Origin: Labrus mixtus
Lineage: Eukaryota; Chordata; Actinopteri; Labriformes; Labridae
Reading direction: 5' to 3'
DNA: 64,000 nt
NCBI RefSeq assembly: GCF_963584025.1
Contig: NC_083633.1
Span: forward strand, 11,944,999 to 12,008,998
Below the pieces are notes generated by a model. The model had not been told where the DNA came from. It did not search any database and saw nothing but the letters and a program-made list of their open reading frames with translations. Both the position numbers and the translations under genes were made by a program. This document shows positions 23,639 to 36,100 of the stretch, piece by piece; positions within the stretch are counted from its first letter, which is position 1; every line of letters starts with the position of its first letter.

Positions 23639-25417
23639 GAAGAAGAAGAAATTGCATGAAACATGAGTATGTTCTTCCCCCATTAGACTCCCAAACGGAC
23701 TGCATATGAATCAGTCAAAGGGGCTATTGAAGCAGGGTACAGACACCTTGATGGAGCTTTGGTTTATTTCAATGAACACGAAGTGGGAGAAGCGATAAGG
23801 GACAAAATTGCAGATGGAAGTGTGAAGAGAGAGGACATCTTCTACTGCGGAAAGGTTTGCTACATATCTTCGTGTGTATGAGTGTGTGAAAGGTGAAGTT
23901 GTTCTGGTCTTCCAGTAGACCACAGTAGACCTTCTTCTCACTTCATAGAAAACAAAGTCAGTGCTACTTTTTTTTTGGGCTACAAAACTAACACTTTTTG
24001 CACTGATATGCAGTTGTGGAACACATTCCATCCTCCAGAATTGGTACGGCCCGCTCTGGAGAAAACTTTGAAGACGTTACAGCTGGATTATGTTGACCTC
24101 TACATTATTGAAATGCCTACAGCCTTCAAGGTATTTATGTTTTTAATGTCACATCAACAACATACCTGTTATGATTGTAATACTTATGTATTTAACTGGA
24201 TCACTTTTCATAGCTGTGCATTACTATCAAACTAATACCTGAATATTCATATTTTCTAAAGCCAGGAGATACATTTTACCCCAGAGATGAGAATGGGAAG
24301 TACATTTACCATGAGACAGATCTCTGTGCTACTTGGGAGGTGAGACACTTTAATCATTCAACGTGACAGGCTAGCAGAGAGAAGAACCCTTGTTAGGCAT
24401 AATGCTGAAGGGTTGGGAGCTTATAAAACTAACTGACTGCTTGTTCAAAGTTCAAAGTCTAACTTGTTTTCTGACCATGACACAATTTGCAATGAGCAGG
24501 CTATGGAGGCTTGCAAAGACGCTGGGCTTGTAAAGTCGATTGGTGTGTCCAACTTCAACAAAAGACAACTGGAGTTGATCCTGAACAAACCTGGGCTGAA
24601 ACACAAACCTGTGTCAAACCAGGTACATACGTTAATAATGTATCTTTACAAAAACTGACTTGTTATGCATTATAGGCTAAATAGTAACTTATACAACTCA
24701 CCAGGAAATTTTACCAATACCACTTCAACTATTTGTGTTTGCTTTGTAAAAAAAAAGGTTGAATGCCACCCATATTACACTCAGCCAAAGCTTCATGAGT
24801 ACTGCAGGCAGAAGGACATTGTCATTGTGGGATACAGCCCGTTGGGGACATCCAGAGATGCATCCTGGTATGAAAGAACAATGTTTTTTTGTAACTCTCC
24901 ACTATAAAACATGAACCTTGCCGTGTCATAGTTATACTTATCATTTTTACAGGGTGAACCTAAAATGCCCCCCACTGTTGGAGGATGAGCTCCTGGTTTC
25001 AATTGCTAAAAAATACAACAAGTCCACAGCGCAAGTGGCCTTGAGGTTCAACGTGCAGAGAGGAGTGGTGGTCATCCCAAAAAGCTTTAACCCTGTTCGC
25101 ATTAAGGAGAACTTTCAGGTGAGTTCATTTAGATTAAGTAATACATGCTCTGTACATACAGTTTACACAGTGTGAGATATGTTGAGACTGATCTCTTTTC
25201 AAACTGCAGATATTCGACTTCTCTCTCTCCGAGGCTGAGATGAAGGCAATTGAGGGACTGAACAAGAATATTCGATTTGTGGAGCTTCTCATGTAAGTGT
25301 AGTGTGATTTATATTCTGTTCCTCTGAAATAAACAACTTAAATAATTATTTTTTGCCATTTTCTGACTCAACAGGTGGTCTGATCATCCAGAGTACCCGT
25401 TTCATGACGACTACTAG
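23442..25417 (+). CDS. akr1d1: 3-oxo-5-beta-steroid 4-dehydrogenase (steroid 5-beta-reductase)
   Basis: A cytosolic NADPH-dependent enzyme that reduces the delta-4 double bond of 3-oxo steroids to 5-beta products in bile-acid synthesis and steroid clearance. Exons: 23442-23540, 23687-23854, 24014-24130, 24262-24339, 24500-24622, 24758-24867, 24953-25118, 25210-25292, 25375-25417. Two in-frame ATGs lie two codons apart (23442 and 23448). The second gives 326 aa, the human length, and starts MDLTAEH like human MDLSAASH. Catalytic residues are visible: Asp53 and Tyr58 (DGALVYFNEHEV), Lys87 (FYCGKLW) and Glu120 (DLYIIEMP). The glutamate marks 5-beta-reductases; other AKR1 enzymes have His. The C-terminus (WSDHPEYPFHDDY) matches AKR1D1. 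It is divergent from trim24, with a polyadenylation signal AATAAA at 25576. Confidence 0.96.
23605..23650. repeat. (AAT)n / (AAG)n microsatellite in akr1d1 intron 1
   Basis: About eleven AAT-type triplets pass into four AAG-type triplets. This is a simple intronic repeat about 40 bp before exon 2. Confidence 0.9.
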
Positions 25418-27138
25418 ACTCTACAGAAAACTATTGTCAGAGCACTTATGTTTACCTGTTGATTTAGATGTTGATTTAATAATGTTTTGGATAAAACCGA
25501 AAATAATTTGATGCCGCTTTTATTTTATAACGCAAAACCAAAGTTGTATTCCTTGTACGCCGAACATACCCTGAAAATAAAGCTAATGCCACTTCAGATT
25601 GTATATTGTTTTCTCCCTTTGTAAATTATAATAAAAATAATAATAATAACAAAGAGTACGGTTTGGACCTTCTCTTTTTGTAAAGTGTCTTGAGATAATA
25701 TTTGGTATGAATTGGCGATATACAAATAAGGATTGATTGATATATGTTAAATTATCAGTTTTAGACAATTGGAAACACTTAAAAAAGAAAAAATATACAC
25801 CAATGCATTTCTTTCAGATGGGATTCCATTGTGCAATTGTCTGGTCTAGAGGCCTAAGTAGCAATATTGATTTATTATTAATTTATTTTACTGCCACATT
25901 GTACACAGTGGCAGTACACTGGGGGTCTTCAATAAGCCATAAGGGGTTACAGTATTAAAGAAATGGAAGTCAGACATTACTATAGGTTATTAAAAAACTA
26001 TGCCTTGCATTACGTTCTTTGAATTACATTTATTTTACTGATTTAACGCATAATTGCTGCTTTAATATGCCGTTTATAGCAAAACACATTACTTATCAGA
26101 CAAAAACAGTGCCTTTTTTTAAGTCGTACAAATTTTCTGAATGTCCCTGAAGGCATCATGAAAGCTCACCCAATCTTGCTAGTGGTAGCTAGCACGTTAT
26201 CTAATACGGATGCATTACTCACGGACGACGTTTACAATTTGCGGAAAATGACACCAAGGCAAACGGATACTGTGTTTTTAAAAATGTTTTTTCTGAATAC
26301 GACTAGCAAACTGCAGCCACGGTGGATTAATCTACTTGGCCGACTTCTCAGCTAATGTCGTGAACGTCAATGTTAGCTGCGCAACGGGCTTGTGGTAGCT
26401 AAGCTGATATTAGCTGCTGGTACTTCAATGAATGGGGGTTGTTGGATGCTTCACACAACAATGTACGCTCGCTAATGCTAACAATCCTCCTTGTTGTGGT
26501 CCAACAAGTTGCCGTCAAGCTGAATGCGTTAGGTAATGTGCATCTTAAGCTTGCTACGGGACTTTACAAACCGTGGATAACTTTGTTGCAAATGCATCAT
26601 CACGAAGAAATCCGGCACTTACCCAGGTACCTAAACGTAGCTGCAGCAGCGTTAGCTTGAAGAATCATAACATTGCAGCCGGCGACTTTTTTTGTTTTTT
26701 GCTTTGTGATTCCAAACTTATTGATTTTTTTAACGCCCTTATTATCCCGAAGTCTCCGCGTTTGTTTTTGTGAAGCTGTCGTCTTTGAGCAACACAATGA
26801 TGGCGTTTCCAGCTGACCCTGCCCTCCGTCCCAGGTAGGGGAGTGGTGGTGAAGACTCCCCCGGCCTTTTGCCTGGCCACGGCCCGCCGATTCCGGATCA
26901 CAAAACAACCATCAACCCTGTTGTTATATTCATGCATTTACTTTCAAAATCACATTATGATTTGGCATCGCGACTGGGATCATTGAAGTGATTTGTTGGC
27001 GTGGAGATTTGAAAGGATCATGGACACGGAAGAAGAAGTGCCCCAGAATTATTGGATGGACTTTTGAGCACAAAAATACACATTCATTTTTTTTTTTTTG
27101 TTTGTTTCGTTTAATTGTTGAAGACTGTTACACTGAAC
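25418..27138 (+). promoter_or_regulatory. akr1d1 3' end, then kdm5a promoter / 5' UTR region
   Basis: The left part is akr1d1 3' UTR up to the poly(A) signal at 25576, then AT-rich spacer. From about 26150 to 27138 the base composition rises in GC and contains repeated GCTAGC/GTTAGC words, as expected for a housekeeping promoter and 5' UTR. A short ATG-led stretch at 26798 runs into a donor-like CAG|GTAGGG near 26836 and could be a non-coding first exon. I could not place the transcription start. Confidence 0.4.
25576..25581 (+). terminator. akr1d1 polyadenylation signal
   Basis: A canonical AATAAA about 160 bp after the stop codon, followed by a T/G-rich stretch (TTGTATATTGTTTTC). Confidence 0.7.
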
Positions 27139-30100
27139 ATGTCAGCGTTTGCCGAGTTCGTCCCCCCGCCTGAGTGTCCTGTTTTTGAGCCGAGTTGGGA
27201 GGATTTCTCGGATCCTCTCGGATTCATCAACAAGATCCGTCCAATCGCAGAGAAAACTGGCATCTGCAAGATCCGACCCCCAGAGGTAAAGTGACACATC
27301 CCTTCTTCACGCCATTTAATAGACACGGGGGTAAAAGTCAGCCAAAATACCCACAATACTCACACAGATGAGGCTGCTTTATTTTGTGAGGCCTGTGTGA
27401 TTTCTGCGATAGGCAGCGACATTACCAGCTGCCACTAGTCTAATAGAGGTCAAATAACACCTAATTTATTTTGCAACTCTGTATTGCGTAATTTGGATTT
27501 AGGTGAAATAGTGGAGCATTATTTGTCCAAAAAAAGTTTTGCAAAAGCGACATAAACTCACCCGCTTCGTTTTTTTGTTTTTGTTTTTTTACAATTCTTT
27601 TGTTTAGTTTTTCCCTCATCTGCTAGCTGAGTTACAGTTTCAGTGTTTGTACCCACGTTAGCTGCGAAGATGCGACATTGGGCTTCACGTAAGGCCCCGT
27701 CGTCTAGTCGGAACAATTAATCCATGTCAGTGCTGCTGTGTTATATAAATATCCCAATGCATTTTCATTTCTTGGGTTTTTTTTTACTCTTGGATTGTGT
27801 TTACATTAAAAAAAAAATTACAAAATACATTTATATTGATTCCGTCAATTTTTGTAAATTGAAGCTTCAAACAATCAGAAATAAAGCTTGTCCACCAGTG
27901 TGAGTGGTGGTGTTTTCTTATGACTACTTCTAACCCCTTAACCTCCCTTGATAAGCTCTGTTGGAGTTCATTTGTACTTGTTCAATACTGATTTAAACCA
28001 TCTCGCAGATTGTTGTTTTGATGAGAGTTATGATGCCAGTGTGTTCTTGTCAATCAGGACTGGCAGCCTCCCTTCGCCTGTGATGTTCGCAACTTCCGCT
28101 TCACTCCACGAGTGCAAAGACTGAATGAGCTTGAGGTGAGTTTGCCAAGAAGATGCATGATGACACCTTGAAATTCTTAGGGAAGGTATGTCATGCATTG
28201 CTTTTGGAGGTACATCAAAATAATGCATTTAGACTCCTTGGGTAGTTGAATAGTATGCAGTATACCTTGCCGCTGTGGAGCGTTTTTAGTGTCATTTCCT
28301 TCTAGTTTTGCATTGTTCAGTGACTTTGCATTAAGTAAGAGCAGTAAGACGGCTGTAGTTTGAAATTCCTAACATTTTCACGTAACAAGAATAGTATGGC
28401 TGTGTGTCATTAAAGCTATTTTAACCCATTGTTGCCTAATGTGAAAGCTGCATAACAGCAGAAAATCATCCCCTACATGTGTCCTTCCCGTTCTCTGTCC
28501 TGCTTTTCCAGGCACTTACCCGGGTTAGGCTCAACTTTCTGGATCAAATTGCGAAGTTCTGGGAGCTGCAGGGATCCAAAATTCGATTCCCCCATGTGGA
28601 GAGAAAGGTTCTGGACCTCTATCAGCTCAGCAAGGTAAAAAGAATATGGATATCACTCTCTATGAACTTCTTGCTTTTGCTGATTTATATGACAATCAAT
28701 TTAGCCTTTGATTTGTACTTACAGTAACTGTTGAGGTTTGAGACTTTAATTTATGCCGGGAAAAAAACACATTTTAAAAACACATTTGTTTCAGATTGTG
28801 TCATCAGAGGGAGGCTTCGAGATATTGTGTAAGGAGAAGAGGTGGTCCAAGGTAGCCAGCCGAATGGGCTTCCCCTCAGGCAGAGGAACTGGCTCACTTC
28901 TGCGCTCCCACTATGAGAGGATCCTTTACCCGTATGAGCTCTTCCAGTCTGGAGCTACGCTGACTGTGAGTGATGCTGATTAAAAGTCAAACATCTTATT
29001 TACCATAGATGCACACAGTCTATGGTCTCACACCCGGTCGCAGGAAATCAAAGTCATCACCCGCTTGCTTGTGGGGAATTCTTCTGATGTTTTCCTGCTG
29101 TGTTCTCACATCACACGACTTGGAGAAGAAAATTGACAAGGGGGCTCGCAGGAGAAAACTTGACCCGACCAAATTAAATATGTTTCAGCAGATTTTGGGC
29201 AAAACTTCACCGTATTATTATCCCCGTTTTTTTTTTTAAATCCTTAAATGGTTTGCTCTTAGCAGGTTTCCAAATAGATTTTCACCCTCCTCCTTTTACC
29301 ATTCAGGGCATCCAGCGACTATATGATGATGGGGATGATGGGGAAGAACTGGACGAGGGCGTTGGTGAGGAGACAGTGGAAGAAGAGGAGCAAGATGAGG
29401 AGGTGGAGAGGGAGAAAGACGTGGAGGGTGACGCAACGCAAACCAAAGACCAGCTTCTGCCTGAGAGACGCTCCAGGCGCCTGAAGTCGGAGGTAAATGC
29501 AAAGACCTGAAAACAAGGAAATGTCATCCAATAATGTTCAGTAGCAGTGGAGGAAATTGGGACTAAGGGCATAAGTGTGTACATCCCTAATCAGACTGCC
29601 GTTTCAAGCCGCGTTATTTACACTTCTATGAGGTTTCGCCTTCAATCTGAATGAGGCGTCATGGGGGGATGAAGTGTTCCACCCTCTGTACCCTCGTCAT
29701 AGGTAGTAACAGAGGCGCGACAGTTTCAGCAGAGCCAGTGGGGGAGTGCAGCGCTGTGTGTGCATGCATGTCTGACTGTGTGTCCATGTGTTTTCCCGCC
29801 TTACCGCGCTTCTGCAACGCTGAAGCGCTACGTGAACTGACAGACCGGGACTCCAATATTACGCCAAGACGGAATCAATATAAATGTACAAAGACGTGAT
29901 GACGGCTGAGCTTAGTAACAGCACTTTTGAGAAATCTAATTGTAATACGCAGTGAGCTCTCCTTTACCTTAAATTAATAACACATTTGTTTTTTATCTTA
30001 ATATAGAAAACAAATGTGTCCTGTGTGTCCTCAGTTTTCCATTGAAGCTCAATCAGAACATTTATTTTAAAACATTTATTTTCCCCTTTTGCAGTAAGAA

Positions 30101-33100
30101 TCTCAAGGTACATTTTTAGTAAGATCACTCTTTTTCACGCTCTGCCTTTTCTGTTGTTGCAATGTTTTTGTAGAGAGAAAACAAGGAGCCGAAAGGCCTG
30201 AAAATCTTTGGTTCAAGTCCCAAGATGGTTGGATTAGAGATTGTACCAGCCGGTAAGAATATTTTTTGACACTTAGCAAAAAAAAAAAAAAAAAGCGCTG
30301 TGTTGCTTGCGAGTATTTCTACTCACTCACACTACATTTTGACACATTTACTTAGATGATGGATTCAACAAGAAGCAGCGTCACCTCAAAGCTCAGGCCT
30401 TCGCCATCAAAATGAGACCACGCAAGGAGACCTTAGAGGTCAACTTTGTGAGTGCCAGTTTGTCATCTGCCTAAATGATTCTACCTTCGGTGACTCTGGG
30501 CATGACCAGCCCTTCTTATGTTGTGCTGCACTAACCCCTCAGATCGACCTCTACCTGTGCCTGGTGTGTGGGCGGGGCGACGAAGAGGACCGCCTGCTGT
30601 TGTGTGACGGCTGTGATGACAGCTACCACACCTTCTGCCTCATCCCACCCCTACAGGACGTGCCCAAGGGGGACTGGCGCTGCCCTAAGTGTGTAGCTGA
30701 GGTAAGGGTTAAACACCATAGACTTATTAATATAATGCACATGAGATGAATTGCTGTTATTCTGAATGGATTGTTTAATTACTTCCCTAACAGGAGTGCA
30801 GTAAGCCCAGGGAGGCATTTGGCTTCGAGCAGGCGGTTAGAGAATACACTCTGCAGAGCTTTGGAGAAATGGCCGACCACTTCAAGTCGGACTACTTCAA
30901 CATGCCTGTTCACGTATGTAAAAAAAAAAAAAAAAAAACTCTCACCGTGTTAGAAAATGTACACAGTCGCAATGGACGTCCTTCAAAGTGTAATTTTGAT
31001 GCTTTTTGAGATCCTATCATTTCCGACTCGTGCTTCCAGATGGTCCCCACGGAGCTGGTGGAGAAGGAGTTCTGGCGCCTGGTCAGCAGCATCGAGGAGG
31101 ATGTCATCGTGGAGTACGGCGCTGACATCAGCTCCAAGGAAGTGGGCAGCGGATTCCCTGTCAGGGACGGTAAAAGGAGGCTGCTGGGCGATGAAGAGGT
31201 GAGAAAGTTGTCGGGTTGCTTTAATTGCCACATTCTTCGAAAGTGTTTGCTTGACAAGCCTCTTATTTAGATGTCGTTTTCCAAATGGTATCATATCTCT
31301 CCCAAGTTCATGACTCTTTAGCTGCTCTATCAGAGATTCGGTGATTTACTTTTGATGGAGATTCCCGCCTCACAGACTTTACTTAGTTTGGATTCTTCAG
31401 TCGAGCATTTATTGTTATTAACAGAAAGTTTCTTAATGATTAAAACATGGAATTGGCCCCTGAAGTGTTTTTTCCCCCTCCTCTAATAGGAGTATGCAAA
31501 CTCAGGCTGGAACCTGAATAACATGCCAGTACTGGAGCAGTCAGTGCTCACGCACATCAACGTGGACATCTCGGGTATGAAGGTGCCCTGGCTCTACGTG
31601 GGCATGTGCTTCTCCTCATTCTGCTGGCACATCGAGGACCACTGGAGTTACTCCATCAACTTCCTGCACTGGTGAGACCCGACCAGCCTTTCATTCAACT
31701 TTGACCCCGATAAAAGCAACTCTTGAATGAATGAATGAAACATTTATTGCCCTTAGAGGAATTTGCCTTGCACAGGGAGCATTAAAAAAACACAATACAA
31801 ACAGACATTTACAGGACAGCACATAAGAACACATTCTTGCTCATTGAACTATCCTTTATTCTATTCTGTTTATATGTTGCTCTGTATAAATCCACCAGCT
31901 GAGTGTATTTGGTGATAATTCATCTGTTCTGCAGGGGCGAACCGAAGACCTGGTACGGTGTTCCGGCCTCTGCAGCAGAGCAGCTGGAGGCTGTGATGAA
32001 AAAACTGGCCCCAGAGCTGTTTGACTCCCAGCCTGACCTCCTGCATCAGCTGGTCACCATCATGAATCCTAATGTCCTCATGGAGCATGGTGTCCCTGTA
32101 TGTAGTCTGAGCCTTGATTGTTTTTTAGTCGATATTGGATGTGATTGGATACTGATCATGTTGATTATTTGTCACTTATGTGCCTCTTTCCGTTCCTCCG
32201 CCCCCCAGGTGTATAGGACCAATCAGTGTGCAGGGGAGTTTGTGGTGACCTTCCCCAGAGCCTACCACAGCGGTTTCAATCAGGGTTACAACTTTGCAGA
32301 GGCAGTAAACTTCTGCACAGCCGACTGGGTGAGGGGGGGGGGGGAAGCAAAAATTGTCATTACATTTTGAAAAGAAAATAATTCTGTTTGAATGTGGGTG
32401 CTCATCTGTCACAAACGCCTCTCTCTAGTTACCGATGGGTCGTCAGTGTGTTGCCCATTACAGACGCCTCCATCGCTACTGCGTCTTCTCCCACGAGGAG
32501 CTGCTGTGCAAGATGGCTGCCGATCCGGAAAGCCTTGACGTGGAACTGGCCGCAGCTGTCTGCAAGGAAATGGGAGATATGATGGAGGAGGAGACAAAAC
32601 TAAGACAAGCTGTCCAAGAATCAGTGAGTGTTGTTTTTTTTTTTAACGTATTCTCATGTCTTTTCAAATGACAAGATCAATATTTTGAAGTGTTTTTTCA
32701 GATGATATCAGTTCTCGTTCCTCATTATCCTTCATTCCACAGGGGGTTCTGTCCTCAGAGCAGGAGGTTTTTGAACTTTTACCTGACGACGAGCGCCAGT
32801 GTTACAAATGTAAGACGACCTGTTTCCTCTCTGCACTGACCTGTTCCTGCAGCCCCGAACGGCTGGTCTGTCTCCACCATGCTGCAGACCTCTGCGACTG
32901 TCCACATGGCAACAAGTGCCTTCGGTAAGAGGACTTTAACCAATACCCTCAGAAAGAAATCACTTTCCACCAACACCAACTTCTCAAGTAAATACAGTTG
33001 CAAGAAAAAGTATGTGAACCCTTGAGTTGAGGTTATTGCTGCCAAAGGAGGATCAACCAGTTATTAAATCCAAGGGTTCACATACTTATTCCACCCTGCA

Positions 33101-36100
33101 CTGTGAATGTTTACATGTTGTGTTCAATAAAAACATATAATTGTTTGTGTGGTATTAGTTTAAGCAGACTGTGTTTGTCTATTGTTGTGACTTAGATGAA
33201 GATCAGAACACATGTTATGACCAATTTAATCAGAAAACTAGGAAATTCCAAAGGGTTCGCATACTTTTTCCTGCAACTGTATCTGCATTTCATACGTCAG
33301 GTATCGCTATGATCTGGAGGAGTTTCCCTCCATGCTGTACGGGGTTAAGACGCGGGCCCAGTCGTACGACACCTGGTCCAAAAGGGTCAGCGAGGCCTTG
33401 GCTGCCGACCAGAAAAACAAAAAAGGTATTTCAACTTCAGAACTACTACATGTTGAACAAACTCTAATTGGGGGGGGGGTTACTATTGAGGTATCTCCTT
33501 GTGCTATTGCATGATTGATCTGTGTTCCTCTTAGATCTTATTGAGCTCAAGGTGTTGCTGGAGGACGCAGAGGACAGGAAGTATCCCGAGAAAGCTTTGT
33601 TCCGTCGCCTGAGGGAGATGGTCAAAGAGGCTGAGACGTGCAGCTCTGTAGCTCAGCTGCTCCTCAGCCGCAAGCAGAGGCACAGGTAGGTCCACATGGG
33701 AAACCTTTGATTCCATGTCACCCTAATATTATTTATTGATTACTGCATGCACCACAAATGTGTTTTCTTCAGTCTTCAGACACCTTTGGTCAACTTTTTA
33801 AAGGCTATTTTGTAAAGAGAATAAATATTCATTGGCTCTCTGTGTCATCAATGTCAAACCCTATACAACACTCTCCATATTTAGAATCCCCTTTTCATAA
33901 TAAAGCACAACACTGTCGCATTTCTTCTGTTATCAAATCTGCTCAGGTTAGAATGTGGACTAACCCAATCCCTTTTTCACCTGCCGCCTGCAGTAGCCGC
34001 CTGCGTTCTGAGAGCAGTCGCAACCGTACCAAGCTAACCGTGGATGAACTCAAGGCCTTTGTGGATCAGCTCTACAGACTGCCCTGCATCATCAGCCAGG
34101 CCCGACAAGTCAAGGTGAGCCCCCTCCACACCTACGTGCTCACCAAGGCAACCAGTTTATAATAAAATAGAGCTCACAAACTCAGTTCTTGTTGCTTTTA
34201 TCTTGTTAGATATTCCCTTTTTTTTTTTTTTTTACCTATTTATCTATCATCTTTTCCTTCACTCCTAATGTCTCTGTCCCCTTCAGGAGTTACTGGAGAA
34301 TGTGGAGGACTTCCATGAGCGAGCCCAGGTGGCTATGTCAGACGAGATGCCTGACTCCTCCAAGCTGCAGGCGCTGTTAGACCTCGGTAGCGGCCTTGAC
34401 GTTGAGCTGCCAGAGCTGCCCCGCCTTAAACAGGAGCTCCAGCAGGCCCGCTGGCTCGACGAGGTCTGCTCTCACTGATAACACAGATGCAATCAGTTTG
34501 TTTGGCTTTAGGAGTTACTGATGATGACGGCTTCATGCAACACTTTCTGTCCTCGCCACCCCAGGTACGAATCACCCTCGCTGAGCCTCACCGCGTCACC
34601 CTGGAGCTGATGAAGAGGCTGATAGACTCTGGGGTGGGTCTGGCTCCCCACCACGCGGTGGAGAAGGCCATGGCTGAACTGCAAGAGATCCTAACTGTGT
34701 CAGAGAGATGGGAAGATAAGGCCCGCGCATGCCTGCAGGCCAGGTAAAGAGTCTCACATGTAAATACATGCAAACAACATGAAAACTCAAAGTAGCTAAT
34801 GAGCTAATCATCCCATGCTTTTTGATTCTCTTGTCAAACCCAGGCCTCGACACAGCATGGTGACCTTGGAGAGCATTGTTTTGGAAGCTAGGAACATCCC
34901 TGCGTACCTACCTAATATTTTGGCACTCAGAGAGGCCCTACAGAAGGCCAAGGAGTGGACATGCAAGGTGGACGCCATTCAGGTGCTGTCTTATGTCATT
35001 TAGAATCCCTCTGTACCCATATATGGAGCTAGATGTCCTTCTGAGGATCTTGAATTTGAGACCTCAAAGTGCAGTGGCTGAAATATCTCTTAACCTCACA
35101 CAGAGTGGCGGCAGCTATGCGTACCTGGAGCAGCTCGAGAGCCTGTTGGCGAGAGGTCGCTCCATACCTGTCCGGCTTGATCCTCTGACCCAGGTGGAGT
35201 CTCAGGTGGCTGCAGCTCGAGCCTGGAGGGAGAGGACCGGTCGCACCTTCCTCAAGAAGAACTCAACGTACACTCTGCTGCAGGTGGGCCGTCATGGAAG
35301 AATTTGATGTTTCTCATAAAACATATTAATGCAATATACATGTTTTGGATATCACAAATGGACTCTCACACAACTGTTAAGTGCTTTTTTTCTTGTACTG
35401 GGAGTTTAATATGTCGATTAATAAATACTGTAATAGATCACTGCATCTCTTCTTTTAGGTCCTCAGCCCCCGTTTGGATATCGGAGTCTACGGCAACAGC
35501 AAGAGCAAAAGGAAACGCGTGAAGGAGCTCATGGAGAAGGAGAGAGGCGGCTTTGATCCAGACACGCTGAGCGACCTGGAGGACAACCAGGAAGAGGTGC
35601 GCGACCCTTCCACTGTCGTCGCAGCCTTCAAAGCCAAAGAGCAAAAAGAAGTGGAGGCCATCCACTCTCTGCGCGCTGCCAATCTCGCCAAGATGGCCAT
35701 GGCCGACCGCATCGAGGAGGTCAAGTTCTGCTTGTGTCGAAAGACTGCCAGCGGATTTATGTTGCAGTGCGAACTTTGTAAAGACTGGTTCCACGGAGCT
35801 TGCGTGCCACTGCCTAAGACGGGAACTCAGAAGAAAGTGGGCGTTGGTTGGCAGAGCAACAGCAAGGACTCTAAATTCCTGTGTCCGCTTTGTCAGCGGT
35901 CGAGGAGGCCGAGATTAGAGACCATTCTGTCACTGCTGGTGTCACTTCAGAAGCTGCCGGTGCGTCTGCCCGAAGGGGAAGCCCTCCAGTGTTTGACTGA
36001 GAGGGCAATGAGCTGGCAGGTATGTCATCCAGGCTTCTCGGGTTGCATACGATCTGCTTGCTTTTTGAGCTCCTGATTTGCTTTTGATCGCGTCTTAACA

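Noticed and set aside
26600..26908. Divergent gene upstream of kdm5a (CCDC77 is the human head-to-head neighbour)
   Set aside because: A donor-like GTAAGT occurs on the minus strand near 26620, but no coiled-coil coding exons follow before akr1d1.
29009..29239. 76-codon frame in kdm5a intron 4 as an extra exon
   Set aside because: No acceptor/donor pair keeps the frame, and exons 4 and 5 already join as in human KDM5A.
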